Origin: Dasypus novemcinctus
Taxonomy: Eukaryota; Chordata; Mammalia; Cingulata; Dasypodidae
NCBI RefSeq assembly: GCF_030445035.2
Contig: NC_080673.1
Coordinates: forward strand, 191,189,216-191,253,215
Length of the DNA stretch: 64,000 bases
Direction: 5' to 3'
The position numbers and the translations under genes were made by a program. Below are positions 1-12,740 of the stretch, in pieces. The first letter of the stretch is position 1; each line of letters starts with the position of its first letter. The notes under the pieces were generated by a model. That model worked only from the letters and a program-made list of their open reading frames with translations, made no database searches and was not told the origin of the DNA.

Positions 1-1070
1 CCCCCACCCCCTTTTTTTGATGCGCATGCCATGTTTGATAAAGTTCAAATGTGCAATTTTTATGGCCATTTGAAAAGACATTTTAGAATGTTTCCATAAA
101 ACAAGTGAGGATTTACAGCCTCCTAATTTGGGTGCATCTGAAGGGTACCTTTCTTCTTTTATCACTTTTAAATTAATTTTTCAAGAATTGATGAAACTTC
201 AGATAAAAATAATGAAATAGGAAACAAATGCAATTTAGATAAGCAATGAAATCAACAGAAATTATCCTGACATTGAGAAACCGATTGCAGAAAAAGCCTT
301 CAGATCATACCAAATGAAATGACTAATTAAGAGGAAAAAATTAATTTTGCATAGAAGTAAAGAATAGGTGCTCAGATATTTTGATAATCCAATTAATGAA
401 GGGAATCACATGAGCATATTAGGAAAGATTTAAATTCATGCTAATTTCACATGAAACACTTATCTCAAAAAAGATGATAGTTAACTCTTAATATACCACT
501 GCCATGAGGACATCAATGACAAATTAAAAATGAGTGTGATCAACTCCACCAGTATTGAAAACTAGTCACTGTACATGAAAATTTGAAACGCCCTGAAGTC
601 TTGCAACTCATGTTTGAGTTTGCCCAAATTGGATGTCTTAAATATTTGCATGGCATTACACAAATGAATTATGAAGCTGAAAAAAACTTTTCTTTGAAAA
701 GTCAATACTATTAAAATTTAAATTTTGATTACCACAGTGAGAAAAGATTGAATTATCATCCATATCTCTATAGGAAATATTATAAAATCATTATCATATG
801 ATCATATATACGTATAAAATGTGAGATTGTCACATGATCAAAAAAGTATGCAGCTAAAAAATGAAGAAGATATATAGTGGTAGGTAATTAATACCAATAA
901 AATGTTATTTTTCTCTAATTGATATTTGTGACATTTTTCAGCTTTTAAAAATATGTAATTTCTTGTGATTTCTTTTCTCATTTGTAATTAAATATTTACT
1001 TTTGTTCCTAATTTTTGTATTGATAATTCTGTGCTCTTTTTCCCAAAAGAGCCCCCCAAATAGCATAAAA
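1..1070. other. Unassigned AT-rich sequence
   Basis: I recognise no gene or repeat family here. The stretch is AT-rich, opens with a C-run followed by a T-run (1-19), and has stops in all frames at short intervals. It could be unique intergenic DNA or a very decayed repeat. Confidence 0.5.
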
Positions 1071-1074
1071 CCTG

Positions 1075-1215
1075 GAATCACCCCAGCCCCCAAATGTGAA
1101 CACTATTCTAAGCCACTGTCTTCCTCCTTACCCAGTCAACTAATCCTTTAGTGCTCAGCTCAAATGTCACCTCCTGCATCATGGTTCCTGGTATTGATAT
1201 CTGTTTCCACAAAGA
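1075..1215 (+). repeat. Possible L2 fragment
   Basis: The phrase 'gtgctcagctcaaatgtcacctcc' (split over 1151-1175) resembles the part of L2 just upstream of its 3' end, which reads roughly 'ctgctcaaatgtcacctt'. Only this short piece matches, so the family call is weak. Confidence 0.35.
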
Positions 1216-2690
1216 AAAGGAAGTACTAAATGTTTTAAACAACTACTGTCCAATGAACTTCATGTTAGCTGCTCTCTGAAGGCCATTGTTAAATTATATA
1301 CATTTCTGGTAAGCAAGGCTATTGTTTCCTCTATATTTCCCATAAATACAAAACAAATACTGTTTGCAATAATTCTTGCACTCTATGAATGTTGTGGTGC
1401 TAACTCTATTTCTTAACAAGTCCTTCCTAAATGTGTCAGATAAAGATAACATTAAACCCTTCAGGTGACCCACTTAAACTTGGACATGGCTTCAGGTTAA
1501 TCACGGTTTCTTGTCCATAAACACAAGACTTCCATTGGTAGAGTTACATGGGCAAGCTATTGACTTCTACTCAAGGTAACGGCACATGTAATTACCCTTG
1601 AATTCTTGGGACTTCGGTCCACTCCGCTTCCAGCCCACTGTAGTCACGTCTTAACATTCATGCTGATTATAACACTCTAATACTCAGGGATTAAGTGAAT
1701 ACAGCCACTGGTCTGTAACTGGCATTCCATTGTCAATCCACTAAGGTTTATAAAAGTACAATTTGTAAAAGAAGGAAATAACTCCATTGCCCATAATTTA
1801 AGATGGCAAAATCAGACCAATTAAGACTGCCAACATAAGATATAATTAACATAACCATTGTGTAGAGAGTATTGCAGCACATATGGTATGATATGTAAAA
1901 CCAAACAATGTTTTTTTATAAAGTGTGAATATAGATATTATAAAGTTAAAGATCAAGTGGAAACCTCTCTTCAGTTCCTCCTTGGGCTGCATGTTTAAGT
2001 AAGAGACTTACTATATCAAGTGTCAATTTCACACACGATGATGATGAAATAGTCTATTGAAAAAGAAAGTAACTAGCATTTTTTACTTTATATGTCAGGT
2101 TCTTGATAGTTTCCTAAATAACAAGGAACACTCTTAGTCAGTTGGCATTTTCCAGTATTTTAATTGCCTGCTGTGATATAATTATTGTGACATTTTGGGA
2201 TGTTTTTAACATCCTGAATTAAATATTCTGACATCCCACAGAGCACTTCATGAAAACAGTCAAACTGTATTCAAGTCATTAGCAGTCTACAGCTGTCCTT
2301 TAATATTAAAATTATTTTCCAACACAAAACACAGATGAAAATTAAAGCATTTAACAACCTTGAGCTCAGGTTAGACGTGAGGTCTATATTACTCTAATTT
2401 GTCAGGTAAGGGAGATCAGGGTGACTGCAAGATTCTTCCATTAAATTTTATCTAAAGCACCAAATGAATTAGGGCCACCTCATCATGAAAGATAATGAGC
2501 AAAATGTACTGATTTCAAAAGTGCAATTAGCTGTGAATTACAGAGTCACAAATTCTACAATAGGAATAATCACCAGAACAACACATCTCTTTCTCTATTG
2601 TCCTGCAAAGATGACTTCTTTAATTAATTAATTAGTTTGTTTGTTTCATAAGCTTTTCTCAAGTAAAATCTAACAGGTAATCTGGATGAT
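1216..2690. other. Unassigned sequence
   Basis: No coding region, RNA gene or repeat is identifiable. Composition is AT-rich and the strands look alike. A short 'ttaattaattaatta' run lies near 2620-2635. Confidence 0.5.
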
Positions 2691-3859
2691 TAATGTATTT
2701 TAAATAACAAACCCAGTAATGTTCTTGAGGAAAGACCCTAGTGGAGGTCAGGATTGTGGGAATTTGGCAGTGCAGGAAGCTATGGGATTCAGTCCCTCCA
2801 CCAGAACAACTATTGAACAGGCAGAAAATGTGTGAATCAGCTATTTCAAAATTCAGACACCCAGTAGAACACTGTACAGCATCCAGGGAAGGGCAGAGGA
2901 AGAAGCTGGTAAATTACAGTACATACCAGCACATTACTCTCCTTATGCAGCAGTTACCAGCACCCATCCCCCACTCTCACAAAAGGAAGTAGTGGGGTCC
3001 AGCACCTGGCACAACTTGCTGGTGCCTGAAAGTAACATAAATATCCACCTCCTCAAGATCTAGGATGAACACGGGCCAATCTTAATCATGGCTTTTGATT
3101 AGCTACTTTGGATTGCTGAAGTCAGCCATTGTTCCAACCCACGCATCTCTGGATAAAGGCAGCAGAGGAGACTTAAAGATAATACACATCCTCAGAGCAG
3201 CAGAGGACAGCTGATGGGCTGCATTTGCTAGGTAGGTCCAGAAAGCCCAGTTTTGGGAAGCATAGAAGATACCCAGAGTGCCCTCCCCAGCGCAGTTTGG
3301 AGCCAACTCATGGTCCCTTTGTAGGTCCCTGACCTTGCTCCATCTGGGAAAGATTGCCTTGGGAAACTCTGCTCCAGCATCTCTCTTCTTAGAATTTGCC
3401 CTCCAAGTAAATTCTTGAGACAAGAGCAGTATAAGAAACAATTGTGACAGATGGCATAGAGTAAAGGCATACCTGCTTTAAGACCAACAGTGGAAAGCCC
3501 AGGAGAGGGAGAAGTTCTGTCACCTGGGAAATTGAGGGGCTTTCAAACTCCTGCAAACAAGAGAACTTGTAAGGCCACTAGCAAGTTCAAGCCCAAGAAA
3601 AGTCACAGGCCCAGAAAAGATAGGAAGGACACCACATTTTGCATTCACCTTAGGCATACCTTCCTGATAGGAGGGCTGACCCTCAAGAAAATCTCTGTAA
3701 TATCACCAGCTGCTTATAAAGTCTTGAAACAGACAGGTCAGGAAATAAATTCCAGAGTTAACATTTTAAAACATTAAAATTTACAGTGTACAACAAAAGT
3801 TTACAAGACAAACAAATTAATAGGAAATGATGGCCCATCAAAGGAAAAGTTAAAAATCA

Positions 3860-4750
3860 GGAAACATTAACAATGATTGAACTGTACCACACCAGAGAAA
3901 AGTTTTTAAAAGATTTCAATATGCTCAAAGAGATAAAGGAAAATACAGAGAAAGAACTGAAGGATAACATGAAAGCAATGGATGAACAATATGAGAATCT
4001 CAATAAAGAGAAAGAAATTTATGAAAGGAACCAAACAGAAGTTTAAAACCACAGTAACTGAAATGCAAAATTCCCAAGAGGGTTTCAACAACAGCTTGGA
4101 GCTGGCAGAAGAAAGAGTCAGCTCTTTGGAATGAGTTAGGCTGAAGAGAAGAAAAAATAAAGATTATAAAAAGTTAAAATAGACAAAGAGACCTTTGGGA
4201 CACCATTAAGTGCACAAATGTATGCATCATGGGAGTCCTAGAAGAAGAAAGGGAGAAAGGGATAGAAGGAAAATTCAAAGAAATACTGACAGAAAACTTC
4301 CCAAACCTAGCAAAAGACTTGAGTGTGCATATCTAAGAAATCCAAAGAATACCAAACAGGATAAACTTGAAGAAGAAAAAAAAACAAAACACCCCATCAC
4401 ATACTGAGCATATTGTCAAATGCAAAGGGCAAGGAGAGATTTCTGAATGCCACAAAAGAAAAGCGAAGTGTTATATACAAGGGAGTCCCAATTAGCCTAA
4501 GTGTCTATTTCTCATCAGAAACGTTGGAAGAAAGAAGCCTGGGTTGAAATATGTAAAATACTAAAAGAAAACAATTGCCAACCAAGACTTTAATATATGA
4601 TGAGACTTCCTTTCAAAAATGAGAGAGATTAAGACATTCTTATATAAAGGAAAGCTGAGGGAGATTATCACCACTACACCTGCCTTATACAGTGCTAAAG
4701 GGAATTCTTCAGAATGAAAGGAAAGGACACTAGACAGTGGTTCAAAGTGG
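3860..4750 (+). pseudogene. LINE-1 ORF1 remnant (coiled coil plus C-terminal domain)
   Basis: ORF1p is the LINE-1 RNA-binding chaperone. At 3905-4047 one frame reads as a charged heptad-rich stretch (FLKDFNMLKEIKEN and onwards), fitting the ORF1 coiled coil, and then hits a stop. The segment 4205-4330 carries the 'VxGIPEGEE'-type motif followed by 'ENFPNLAKDL', the conserved ORF1 centre. At 4480-4620 comes the C-terminal part (YKGVPISLSVYFSSETL-like). Frameshifts and stops separate these parts, so no product is expected. The ORF1 remnant at 43022-43895 has the same order of motifs. Confidence 0.75.
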
Positions 4751-4944
4751 CATAAAGAAATAAAGACTACCAGTAAAGATAACCATTTGGGTGATAGAAA
4801 TGCCAGTGTTATGGTAGAAGAAAGTTCTGCATTATCTGTATTTACTTAAATGTAGATAGATTAAACTCTGTAGTCAAAAGGCAGAGATTGGCAGAATACA
4901 TAAAAATGGATGATCCAAAAACAGTATACAAAAGACTTGCTTAA

Positions 4945-5013
4945 GGGAGTGGGGATGGGTATATGGGGACCTCATATTTTTTTAATGTAACATTAAAAAA
5001 TAAATAAATAAAT
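4945..5013 (+). mobile_element. Very short LINE-1 3'-end insertion
   Basis: These 69 bases are the extreme 3' end of the lineage-specific LINE-1 (…tatatggggacctcat, T-run, aatgtaacatt) plus an A-rich (taaa)n tail. They are flanked by a 13-nt near-perfect duplication: 4932-4944 (aagacttgcttaa) and 5014-5026 (aagatttgcttaa), one mismatch. The host is the ORF2 of the older LINE-1. This is an extreme 5' truncation during target-primed reverse transcription. Confidence 0.85.
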
Positions 5014-6370
5014 AAGATTTGCTTAATTTAAAAGACTCAAGTATGTTCAAAGTGAGGGATGAAAAAATTATTCCATGCAAATTTTTTAAAAGGTGGGTGG
5101 GTCTGTTGTGGCTATACTAATATCAAATAAAACAGACTTGAAGGCAAAAACCATTATAAGGGATAAAGAAGGTCATTATATAGTGATAAAAGAGTCAATT
5201 CAACATGAAGAAAAACAATTATAAATATATATGCACCTGATGACAGAGCACCAAGCATAAATGAGGCAAATACTGACAGATCTGAAAAGAGAAATAGACA
5301 GTTATGCCTTTATAGTAGAAGACTTCAATACGTCACTTTCAATAATGGATAGAATATCTAAGCAGAACATTATACAGAAATAAAAGACTTGAACAATACT
5401 ATAAACCAACTATATCAAACAGATATATACATATATAACACTTCATCCAACAGCCGCAGAATACACCTTCTTCTCAAGTGCCCACATGGCTCATTCTCCA
5501 GAATAGGCTACATCTTAGGCCACAAAACAAGTCTTAGTAAATTTAAAAATATTGAAATCATACAATGTTATCTTCTCTGACCACAACAAATGAAGCTAGA
5601 AATCAAGAACAGATGGAGAAATGAAAAATTCACAAATATGTGGAAATTAAGAATGGACTCTTAAACAACCAATGGGTGAAAGAGGAAATCAGAAACAAAG
5701 TTAGAAAATATCTTGAGGTGAATGAATATGAAAATATAACACACCAAAACCTACAGGATGTAGTAAAGGCAGTGCTGAGAGGGAAATATCTAGCTCTCAA
5801 TGCTTACATCAAGATACGTAACCTCAAAACTGGAAGAACTAGAGGAAGAAGAGCAAAGTAAACTCAAAGTGAGCAGAAGGAAGGAAATAACAAAGATTAT
5901 AGTGGAAATAAATAGAACAGAGGGGAAAGCACAAGAGAGAGAATCAATATAACCAAAAGTTGGTTCTTCAAAAAAATCAGTAATTTTGGCAAACTGTTAG
6001 CTACACTAATGAAGAAAAAAACGAAAGAGCTCACAAATGACTAAAATCAGAAATGAAAAGGGGAATATTGCTAACTACTCTACTGAAATAAAAAGGACTA
6101 CAAGAGGATACTATGAACAACTGTACACCAACAAATTAAAATGAAATGGACAAATTCCTGGAAACACACAAAGTACCTACACTGACACAGGAAGAAATAG
6201 AAGATTTCAACAAGCCAATAACTGATAAAGAGATTGAATCAATAATCAAAAAACCTCCCAAAAAGAAAAGCCCAGGACCACATGGCTTCACAGGGGAATT
6301 CTCCCAAACATTCCAGGAAGAGTTTATACCAATCATGCTCAAATTCTTCTAAACAAATGAACAGGAGAGA

Positions 6371-7007
6371 TGTATTAGTCAGGCAAAGGTGTGCTGATAC
6401 AAAGTACCAGAAATCTGTTTACTTTTATAAAGGGTATTTATTTAGGGTAGAAGGTTGTAATCACAAGGCTCCATAAAGTCCAGCTCAAGGTTATTTCCTT
6501 ACCAAACTCTGTAGCCATGTGTTGAAGCAAGATGGCAGGTGACATCTGCAAGGCTTCAGCCTTTCTTCTTCTTCTTAAGGCTCCATGATCCCAGCTTCTT
6601 CTGATCTCACCTGTAGGTTGGCATCTCTCTCTCTCCCAGGGGATCGTTTCTTTCCAGGCTCAGCGTCTCTGGTCTCTTCACAAGGTCAGCTGTAGACTAT
6701 CAGGCTCATCTCTCTTTCTGAGACCTCTGTTGTGTTTATTGAGCTGTCTCTATTCCTCTGTATTCTTCTCCTGTGTGTCTACTTCTGTGTGAGAGTCTGT
6801 TTTATCAGTCCAAAAGGGCTGGGACTCAATGCTGAGTCGCACTCTAATGATATGGTTGAATCAAAGTCCTAATTTTAACATAATTTAATCAGACGTCTCA
6901 GCTGAAACTAATACAATCAAAGGATATCATGCTCAGAGAAACAGACCAGTTCACAAACACAATCAATATCTTTTTTTGGAATTCATAAACAATATCGAAC
7001 TGCCAGA
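6371..7007 (-). mobile_element. Solo LTR, ERVL/MaLR-like, 5-bp duplication AGAGA
   Basis: A long terminal repeat without internal region, inserted in LINE-1 ORF2. On the plus strand it starts tgtattagtcaggcaaag and ends aatatcgaactgccaga. It is the same family as 54872-55527 and, in opposite orientation, 40555-41019. Both sides carry AGAGA (6366-6370 and 7008-7012) if the last two bases of the terminal CA have mutated to GA. The 5-bp duplication fits class III endogenous retroviruses. No coding content. Confidence 0.8.
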
Positions 7008-7534
7008 AGAGAACACTCGCTAACTCATTCTATGATGCAAACGTATCTCATACCAAAGCCAGATAAAGATACTGAAAGAAAAGAAAATTACAGACCAATA
7101 TCTCTTATAAATATAAATACAAAATTCCTCAACAAAATACTAGCAAACTGAATCCAACAGCACATTAAAGAAGTTTTATGCCATGGTCAAGTGGAACTCA
7201 TCCAGGTATGCAAGGATAATTCAACATAAGGAAATCAGTTGGTGTAATACACTATTAAAAAAATGAGGTGAAAAAACTTCTTGATCATCTCAATTGATGC
7301 AGAAAAGGCATTTGAGAAAGTCCAGCACCACTTCTTGATAAAAACATTTAGAAACCTATAAAGAGATGTTAACTTCCTCAATATGATAAAGGGCATGTAA
7401 GAAAATTCCACAGCTAACACCTCTCTGACCCAGGGTCCTGGAACTCTCCGCCCCTGCTCACCACCCTCCAGTAGTGCTCATCTCCTATCTCTTCCTGGCA
7501 TGTACACTTCTGCCTTATGACCTCTCCACTGGCC

Positions 7535-8040
7535 ATTCCCTCAGAGTTAATAGAAATGTGTTGGTTCACAGTTTTAAGGCTAGAAGTCCAAAATCAAGGC
7601 ATCAGCAAGGTGATGCTTTCTGGCATTCTGGGGCTGGCTGCTGGCAATTCTTGGTCCTTGGCTTTCCTGCTTCTGGGTTCCCATGACTTCTGGTTTCTTA
7701 CTCTTCCTGTGGCTTCTCTTTCTCTCTGTATCTGAATTGTATTCTACTTATAAAGGACTCCTCTCATCTGGATTAAAGCCCAACCTGATTCAGTTAAGGC
7801 CAATCCTTAACTGAAGTAACATCGTCAAGAGATCCTATTTACAATGGGTCCACATTCACAGGACCAGGGGATGGGACCTGAAAATACTCTTTCTGATTGA
7901 CATAATGCAATCCACAACAGTCTGCTTCTGGACCCCGCAAAGACATGTTCTTCCCACATGCAAAATGCACTCATTCTATTACAACATCCAAAAAGCCTGA
8001 AGTCATTTTTCACAATGCTAAGTACAAGATCTGATCAAAA
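7535..8040 (-). mobile_element. MaLR-like LTR (7535-7962) with edge of internal region
   Basis: The sequence 'ttcacagttttaaggctagaagtccaaaatcaaggcatcagcaagg' region and the downstream 'ataaaggactcctctcatctggattaaagccca' order is that of a MaLR-type LTR read backwards. After 'ccacatgca' at about 7962 comes 'aaaatgcactcattctatt…', which matches the sequence following the LTR at 61925-62406 (from 62407 on). That shows where LTR ends and internal sequence begins. The end near 7535 is decayed, and 7413-7534 between it and the LINE-1 is unassigned. Confidence 0.6.
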
Positions 8041-11000
8041 AGAGGTCACAGGTCTTCCAGCCTGATGGAGCGACAATGCCACCCCTTCCAAGTGAATATT
8101 CTCTCCAGACAACTGGGCGCCACCCTCAGAGCATGGTTTCTTTTAATCCTTATTGCAATCTTGAAGTAAGATCATCAGCACTGGATAGGGTCTTATTCAG
8201 AGACTATATGTAACTTACCCAAAGACTTAGCAAAGGAAGATAACTTACCCAAGGATTCAGAAAAGGTAGATAACTTGCTCAAGATCATAGAGGATTTTAA
8301 AAGCATAATTAAAATAATGCACCAAGCAATTTAGAATGCCTGCCCAATCAAAGTTGAGTCATGATTAGTGATGCTCGCTGTCATTAATGTTGTTCAGCTT
8401 CTAAACGCATGTGCAAGCCAAGGAATGGAAAGCATTTAGCCAGCCTAAAGAAACAGAGTTACCACTGTGCATCTAATTTCTAAATCTCAAAAGATATCTG
8501 TTGAGATAGAAATTAACATAAATCACTCTCACCTAGGGAGATTTAATCCACAGCCAGGCTATTATTTGTACACACCCACGTAAAGATGACTGATAAAAGG
8601 AATCCCAGGTTTCCTCCACTCCTGTACTAAATCATTACATATTGAATAAACAGCTGTGAATCAAGGGCTCACTGATTACTAGACAACTATGTCTAGTATT
8701 CCATTACTAAGTACTTTAAAGTTGCAAAATCTCTCTAGAGAGAAAAAAAGTCATTGAAAAATATAAGAAATGTACACAAGACCCAAGAACACTTTATTAG
8801 AAATATATAAGCCACTAATCAATAAAAGCAATGGTTATTATTCAGCAAATACTTATTGCATATCTGTTATGTAATGATAATGAAGATACCCACATTTGCC
8901 TAGTTCTTTAGCATTAACCTGCCCTTCCTGACACCTCTCATCAGAGAACACTAAAACTCCAACCCGCAATCTCAACACCACTCAATTTCTGATATATTTC
9001 TCTAAGGCCCAACAACTCACAGAGAGATGGTGTCTTAGCCCTCTAAGTATGGTTATCTGGTGTGCTAGAATAAGCCCTGGCCTCCTATGAGCCCATAGTT
9101 CTGTCAACGCCTTTGGTAGTGACATTATGTTACTGACACAGGTGCTGAATATGACTCCAATTCCTTCATTAGACCTGAGGCTCTGCCCTGAATCCTGACG
9201 AACAGGTCCTTGATGACCATATTAATATGCACGAGTCCCCTCTCAAAGAGACTGAGACCAGATTTATGGAATTTTCCTTTCAAGTAAATCAGAGTAGGTC
9301 TGTCAAATCATCAGCCCAGCAGTCCAATTCCAAGATTAGGTGTCAGGATCAGACAAGGCTTGATTGGATTGAGGAGTAAAGAAGGGCTGGCAGAAGTGGT
9401 GGAGAGAAAAAGCCAAAAGTCAATCAATGGAGGCCAAGTTTTCCCTCTGGACCAAAGATTTTATTTATAACCAATAACAGTAGATGACACAAAAAGATCA
9501 GGAACATAGTAAATTCAGGAAGGATCAAAGTCAAAGATCAAGGTGGGTAGGAAGCAAAAGGTTTCACGGATTTCATTGAGACCCCATTCCTAATAGTATT
9601 GAATTAACAAATGGCTGGACTAAAGGCACAGGAATAATAGACACCGTGACTTTCAACCAAAGGAAAACTAAGGCAGGTCCTTCCAACAAGATGGAGTTTA
9701 TTATTCTCATTTCACAGGAAAGTAAGGCTTAAAAGCTCAAGTGATTTGCCCCAAGGAGAAACCTGGACAGTCACCAAAGTTGCCCCCAGCACCAAGCATA
9801 GCATCTGATTTCCAAACAGATGAAATAAATATTTATTGATTGGATAGATGAATGAACCAAAACTTGAGCCCCTCATTTTCTGACTGTAACTTTATATGTA
9901 ACTTCCTGAACCTCACTGTATAAAGGGTTTGACATGAGCTACCTCTTCAATTGTACCATCTACTGCACCATCCTGGCTCCACTTCATGATAAAGGAATGC
10001 CCAACGACTCATGAGTGGGTGTAATGTGTGTCAACTTTGCAGAGGGAAGTTTTGAGGAGAAATGGGAATCTGCAAAGTGTTCTGCTCAGACAGATTGAAG
10101 ATGCAAAAAAAGAAGTAATCTGTTTGTATGTTCTTGAGAAGACCATATTTGCCTGACTGAAGCAGCATGATAGTCTGTTTCTGTACCCCCCATCAAAATC
10201 ACAGCAGATGCAATAGGACTAACTTAAGTGACATACCTGAAATGACAGTTTCTACATAGAATACTCCTCTCCCAACTCTCCTCCCTCTATATGCTATGTG
10301 GTCAAAGCCAGGGTTGGAAAGTGTCTCTATGTCAATGCATGGAATAGATTAATAATAAACATTTCTTTTGATCTCATTTTAAATTAGTGATGAGACTTTC
10401 GGATTAAGAACTCATTAGAAGCCTGTGTTTGTGAGTAATGTTGGTTAGCCATTGAACCACCTGTGAACTTACCAGGGACTGTGTAGAATAAACATATGAC
10501 TGCTATCTGCCCTTTATGCCTCTGTGTTACAGAGCTAATAGGATAGATCTGAGAGCACATTCTTGAAAGTGGTAGAATAAAATAGGCCAAAATAACAATA
10601 AGATGAGCAACAATCTCAACAGACAGAGACATGAAAGGTTAAGGTTGATGTTCCTTCTTTAAAGTCACTGAGATGGGGTGAGGGTAGAGAAATGTCAAGC
10701 AGAAGGGAAGTCAAACAAATTAAATTCACCGCTGTAGCCACCTTATGTCAAAATCTCAAAGGTGACTAGAAAGACCTTTCAAGTCTAAATAAAGATAGAA
10801 AAATACCAATAATTATGCTTTCTATTTATCACCTTTCAAAAGCTGGAGACATTTTACAAACTTTAACTCATTAATCCTCACAACATGACCATGAGTCAAG
10901 TGGATGACAAGTGATTTACCTTGTTTCACAGAAAAAATGATGAGACCTCAGGGATGGGACGAGTGGCAGACTTGCCTCGCCATGACTGTAGGCCAACCAG

Positions 11001-11463
11001 GGAAGAAATCCGAGCAGTAGCTAGCAATTCTGGAATCCAGATCCTAAATGCACAGAAACTCAAGGTCCCCAAAAGAAATTCACTATTATAGCACAACCTC
11101 AAACTTCTAAGTTGGAAAGCCATTTTCTTCTAATTAGCCACCAGGACTTTAATCCCCTGGTCTGTTCCCTTCTAGATGTTAATGAGAAATTTTCATTTTT
11201 AGAGCATCTTCATGCTCTTTGTACTAAACACTGGAACCTAGAGTTTTGATATCATATGTTGTTAGATGCCAAAGGTGAAGACCATGTGATATTCTGTATC
11301 TATATCACTAGCAAGGAGTCTGTATTATTGTTCAAAGTATTTACTGTGCCTCCCTGGGAGAGAATGAAGCCAGGCGTGGTCTTGTGAATTGTGTTGCCCC
11401 CCAGTGTGGAATAAGATTTAATGATTGCCTTTACTCTCTGTAAACAAAGGTCCAAACAATAAC
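8041..11463. other. Largely unassigned sequence with MIR-like fragments
   Basis: No gene is supported. MIR-like pieces (third-codon-free core phrases such as 'ctcatttcacaggaaagtaaggct' and 'caagtgatttgcccc') occur around 8140-8330, 9690-9770 and 10840-11060. The rest (8341-9680, 9780-10830, 11061-11451) shows nothing I can assign. Confidence 0.45.
8211..8300 (+). repeat. Three-copy 30-bp tandem repeat inside a MIR-like segment
   Basis: Units begin with taacttacccaa at 8211 and 8241 and with taacttgctcaa at 8271, exactly 30 bases apart. The unit core ('taacttgcccaagg') is the conserved MIR core, so this looks like a small local duplication within a MIR rather than an independent satellite. 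Confidence 0.75.
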
Positions 11464-11553
11464 GGGTTTTTTTTTTAGGAGGTATCAGGGACTGAACCTG
11501 GGACCTCGAACACGGGAAGCAGGTGCTCAACCACTGAGCTACACCCACTCCCC
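11464..11553 (-). mobile_element. DAS-type tRNA-derived SINE monomer
   Basis: Read on the minus strand this is GGGGAGTGGGTGTAGCTCAG, then the B-box phrase 'GGTTCAGTCCCTG', then 'ATACCTCCTAAAAAAAAA'. It is a minimal tRNA-like head plus A-tail. Target duplications flank it: 11452-11463 (ccaaacaataac) and 11554-11565 (ccaaactataac), 11 of 12 matching. Internal pol III A and B boxes are recognisable. Confidence 0.85.
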
Positions 11554-11574
11554 CCAAACTATAACTCTTGATTA

Positions 11575-12740
11575 CAAGACTACCTACCCCAATCTGCCAC
11601 TTTCCTAGTCTTTACCATCTCACTAATGAGCACCTCCATTAATTGAGTTGTTCTACTCCCAAATTTGGAGTTGCTCTTGACATCTCTCTTTCTCTTGCAC
11701 CTTTCATTTAATTCATTGGCACATATTGTCTGTCACCAAAATATATTGCACATCCACCACTACCCCAAACCCTGAGCCACCATCAACACTCCCAGGACTA
11801 TAGGAATAGACTCCTAAATGGTGTCCCTGCTTCCACTGTTGGCCTCCTGTTTTAGTTTCTTAGCTGCTGAAACAAATGCCATACAATAGGTTGACTTAAC
11901 AACAGGAATTTATTGGCTCATGGTTTTGAGGCTAGGGAAAATCCAAAACTGAGGCATCAGCAAGGTGATGAGGACAAAGGTGAAGAATATGTCCAAATGA
12001 GAGTACACCAATCTATCCCACCTTCTGTAAAGTGTTCTCCACAGATCAGCTAGAATGATCCTTCCAGAAGTTAAATAATATATAATATGGTGCCTCTCTC
12101 CTGCTCTTAACCCTTCCAGAGCTTCTTTCAGTGGTGTGATGTTCATGTTTAACAACCCACTGAACAAAAGTTGGAGTTAGATACTAACTACGAGATCTCC
12201 GGAGTGGTTATAAACATGCTCCAGGATATTACTGTTTCCATCACACGTAGCAAAAATTAGTCCTTACTATGACCTAAAATCCCTGCACGGTTTGACTCCA
12301 GCTTTCCCACCAACCTCACTCCTCTTCCTTGTTGCTGCCTTCAAGCCACACAGGCCTCTTTGTAGTCCTCAAACATTCCAAGCATATTCCCACTGCAGGG
12401 AATGTTCCTCCCACAGATACTCACATGGCTTCTATCCTCACTTCATTCGAGTCTCTGCTCAAACGTTGCCTCCGCAAAATCCTACAGGAAATAGGACCCC
12501 TCACTCTCCATCTTCCTTGCTCTGGCTTGCTTTTCTGGATAGTTTTTAAGTGCTGTGTAACATTCTATTACAATTTTATTTATCTGTCTATAAATCCATC
12601 TTTCCCATTGGAATGTCAGCTCCTTGCTGCCAAGGATTTTGCCTTGTTCATTGTTGTACCCCAATCTACAACAGTTCCTAGCACATTATTGATGCTCTGT
12701 AAATATTTATGGATTGAATGGATATATGAATGAATTAAGC
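11575..12740 (+). mobile_element. L2 LINE, 3' half, with an LTR scrap inside
   Basis: The 3' part of an L2 LINE in plus orientation. The diagnostic run is about 12290-12740: 'cctcactcctcttccttg', 'tctttgtagtcctcaaacattcc', 'gagtctctgctcaaacgttgcctcc', 'gaatgtcagctccttgctgcc', 'ttgatgctctgtaaatatttatgg'. The last phrase corresponds to the L2 end (…ctcaataaatatttgttgaatga). Long open frames here (for example 12329-12733, 134 codons) do not match the L2 reverse-transcriptase frame as an intact product and are not genes. An LTR scrap at 11848-11972 interrupts it. Confidence 0.8.
11848..11972 (-). mobile_element. Truncated MaLR-like LTR
   Basis: Begins tgttttagtttcttagctgc and continues 'aacaggaatttattggctcatgg', 'ggcatcagcaaggtgatg', the same start as the LTR at 61925. 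It breaks off after about 125 bases. It lies inside the L2 element, so it inserted later or was joined to it by deletion. Confidence 0.65.

Larger units (their letters stand above)
4836..7410 (+). pseudogene. LINE-1 ORF2 remnant (endonuclease and start of reverse transcriptase)
   Basis: ORF2p supplies the endonuclease and reverse transcriptase for target-primed reverse transcription. The endonuclease part is readable around 5100-5600 ('SSNSRRIHLLLKCPHGSFSRIGYILGHKTS' region, catalytic-site neighbourhood). The linker follows: 5640-5861 is open for 73 codons, and 6146-6352 for 68 codons with 'KKKSPGPHGFTGEF'. After the LTR at 6371-7007 the reverse-transcriptase start resumes at about 7020. The frame is shifted several times and ends by truncation near 7410. 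Confidence 0.8.
2700..7412 (+). mobile_element. Old LINE-1 (leader, ORF1 and ORF2 remains), 3' truncated
   Basis: This is a decayed LINE-1 in plus orientation. A GC-richer leader (about 2700-3850) is followed by ORF1-like sequence (3860-4750) and ORF2-like sequence (from about 4840). Both reading frames are broken by many stops and shifts. ORF2 stops near 7410 in the reverse-transcriptase region, so the C-terminal part and 3' UTR are missing. Two later insertions split it: a LINE-1 tail at 4945-5013 and a solo LTR at 6371-7007. The divergence suggests an L1M-age element. Confidence 0.85.

Noticed and set aside
12329..12733. 134-codon open frame
   Set aside because: It lies in the 3' end of an L2 LINE and shows no protein motif.
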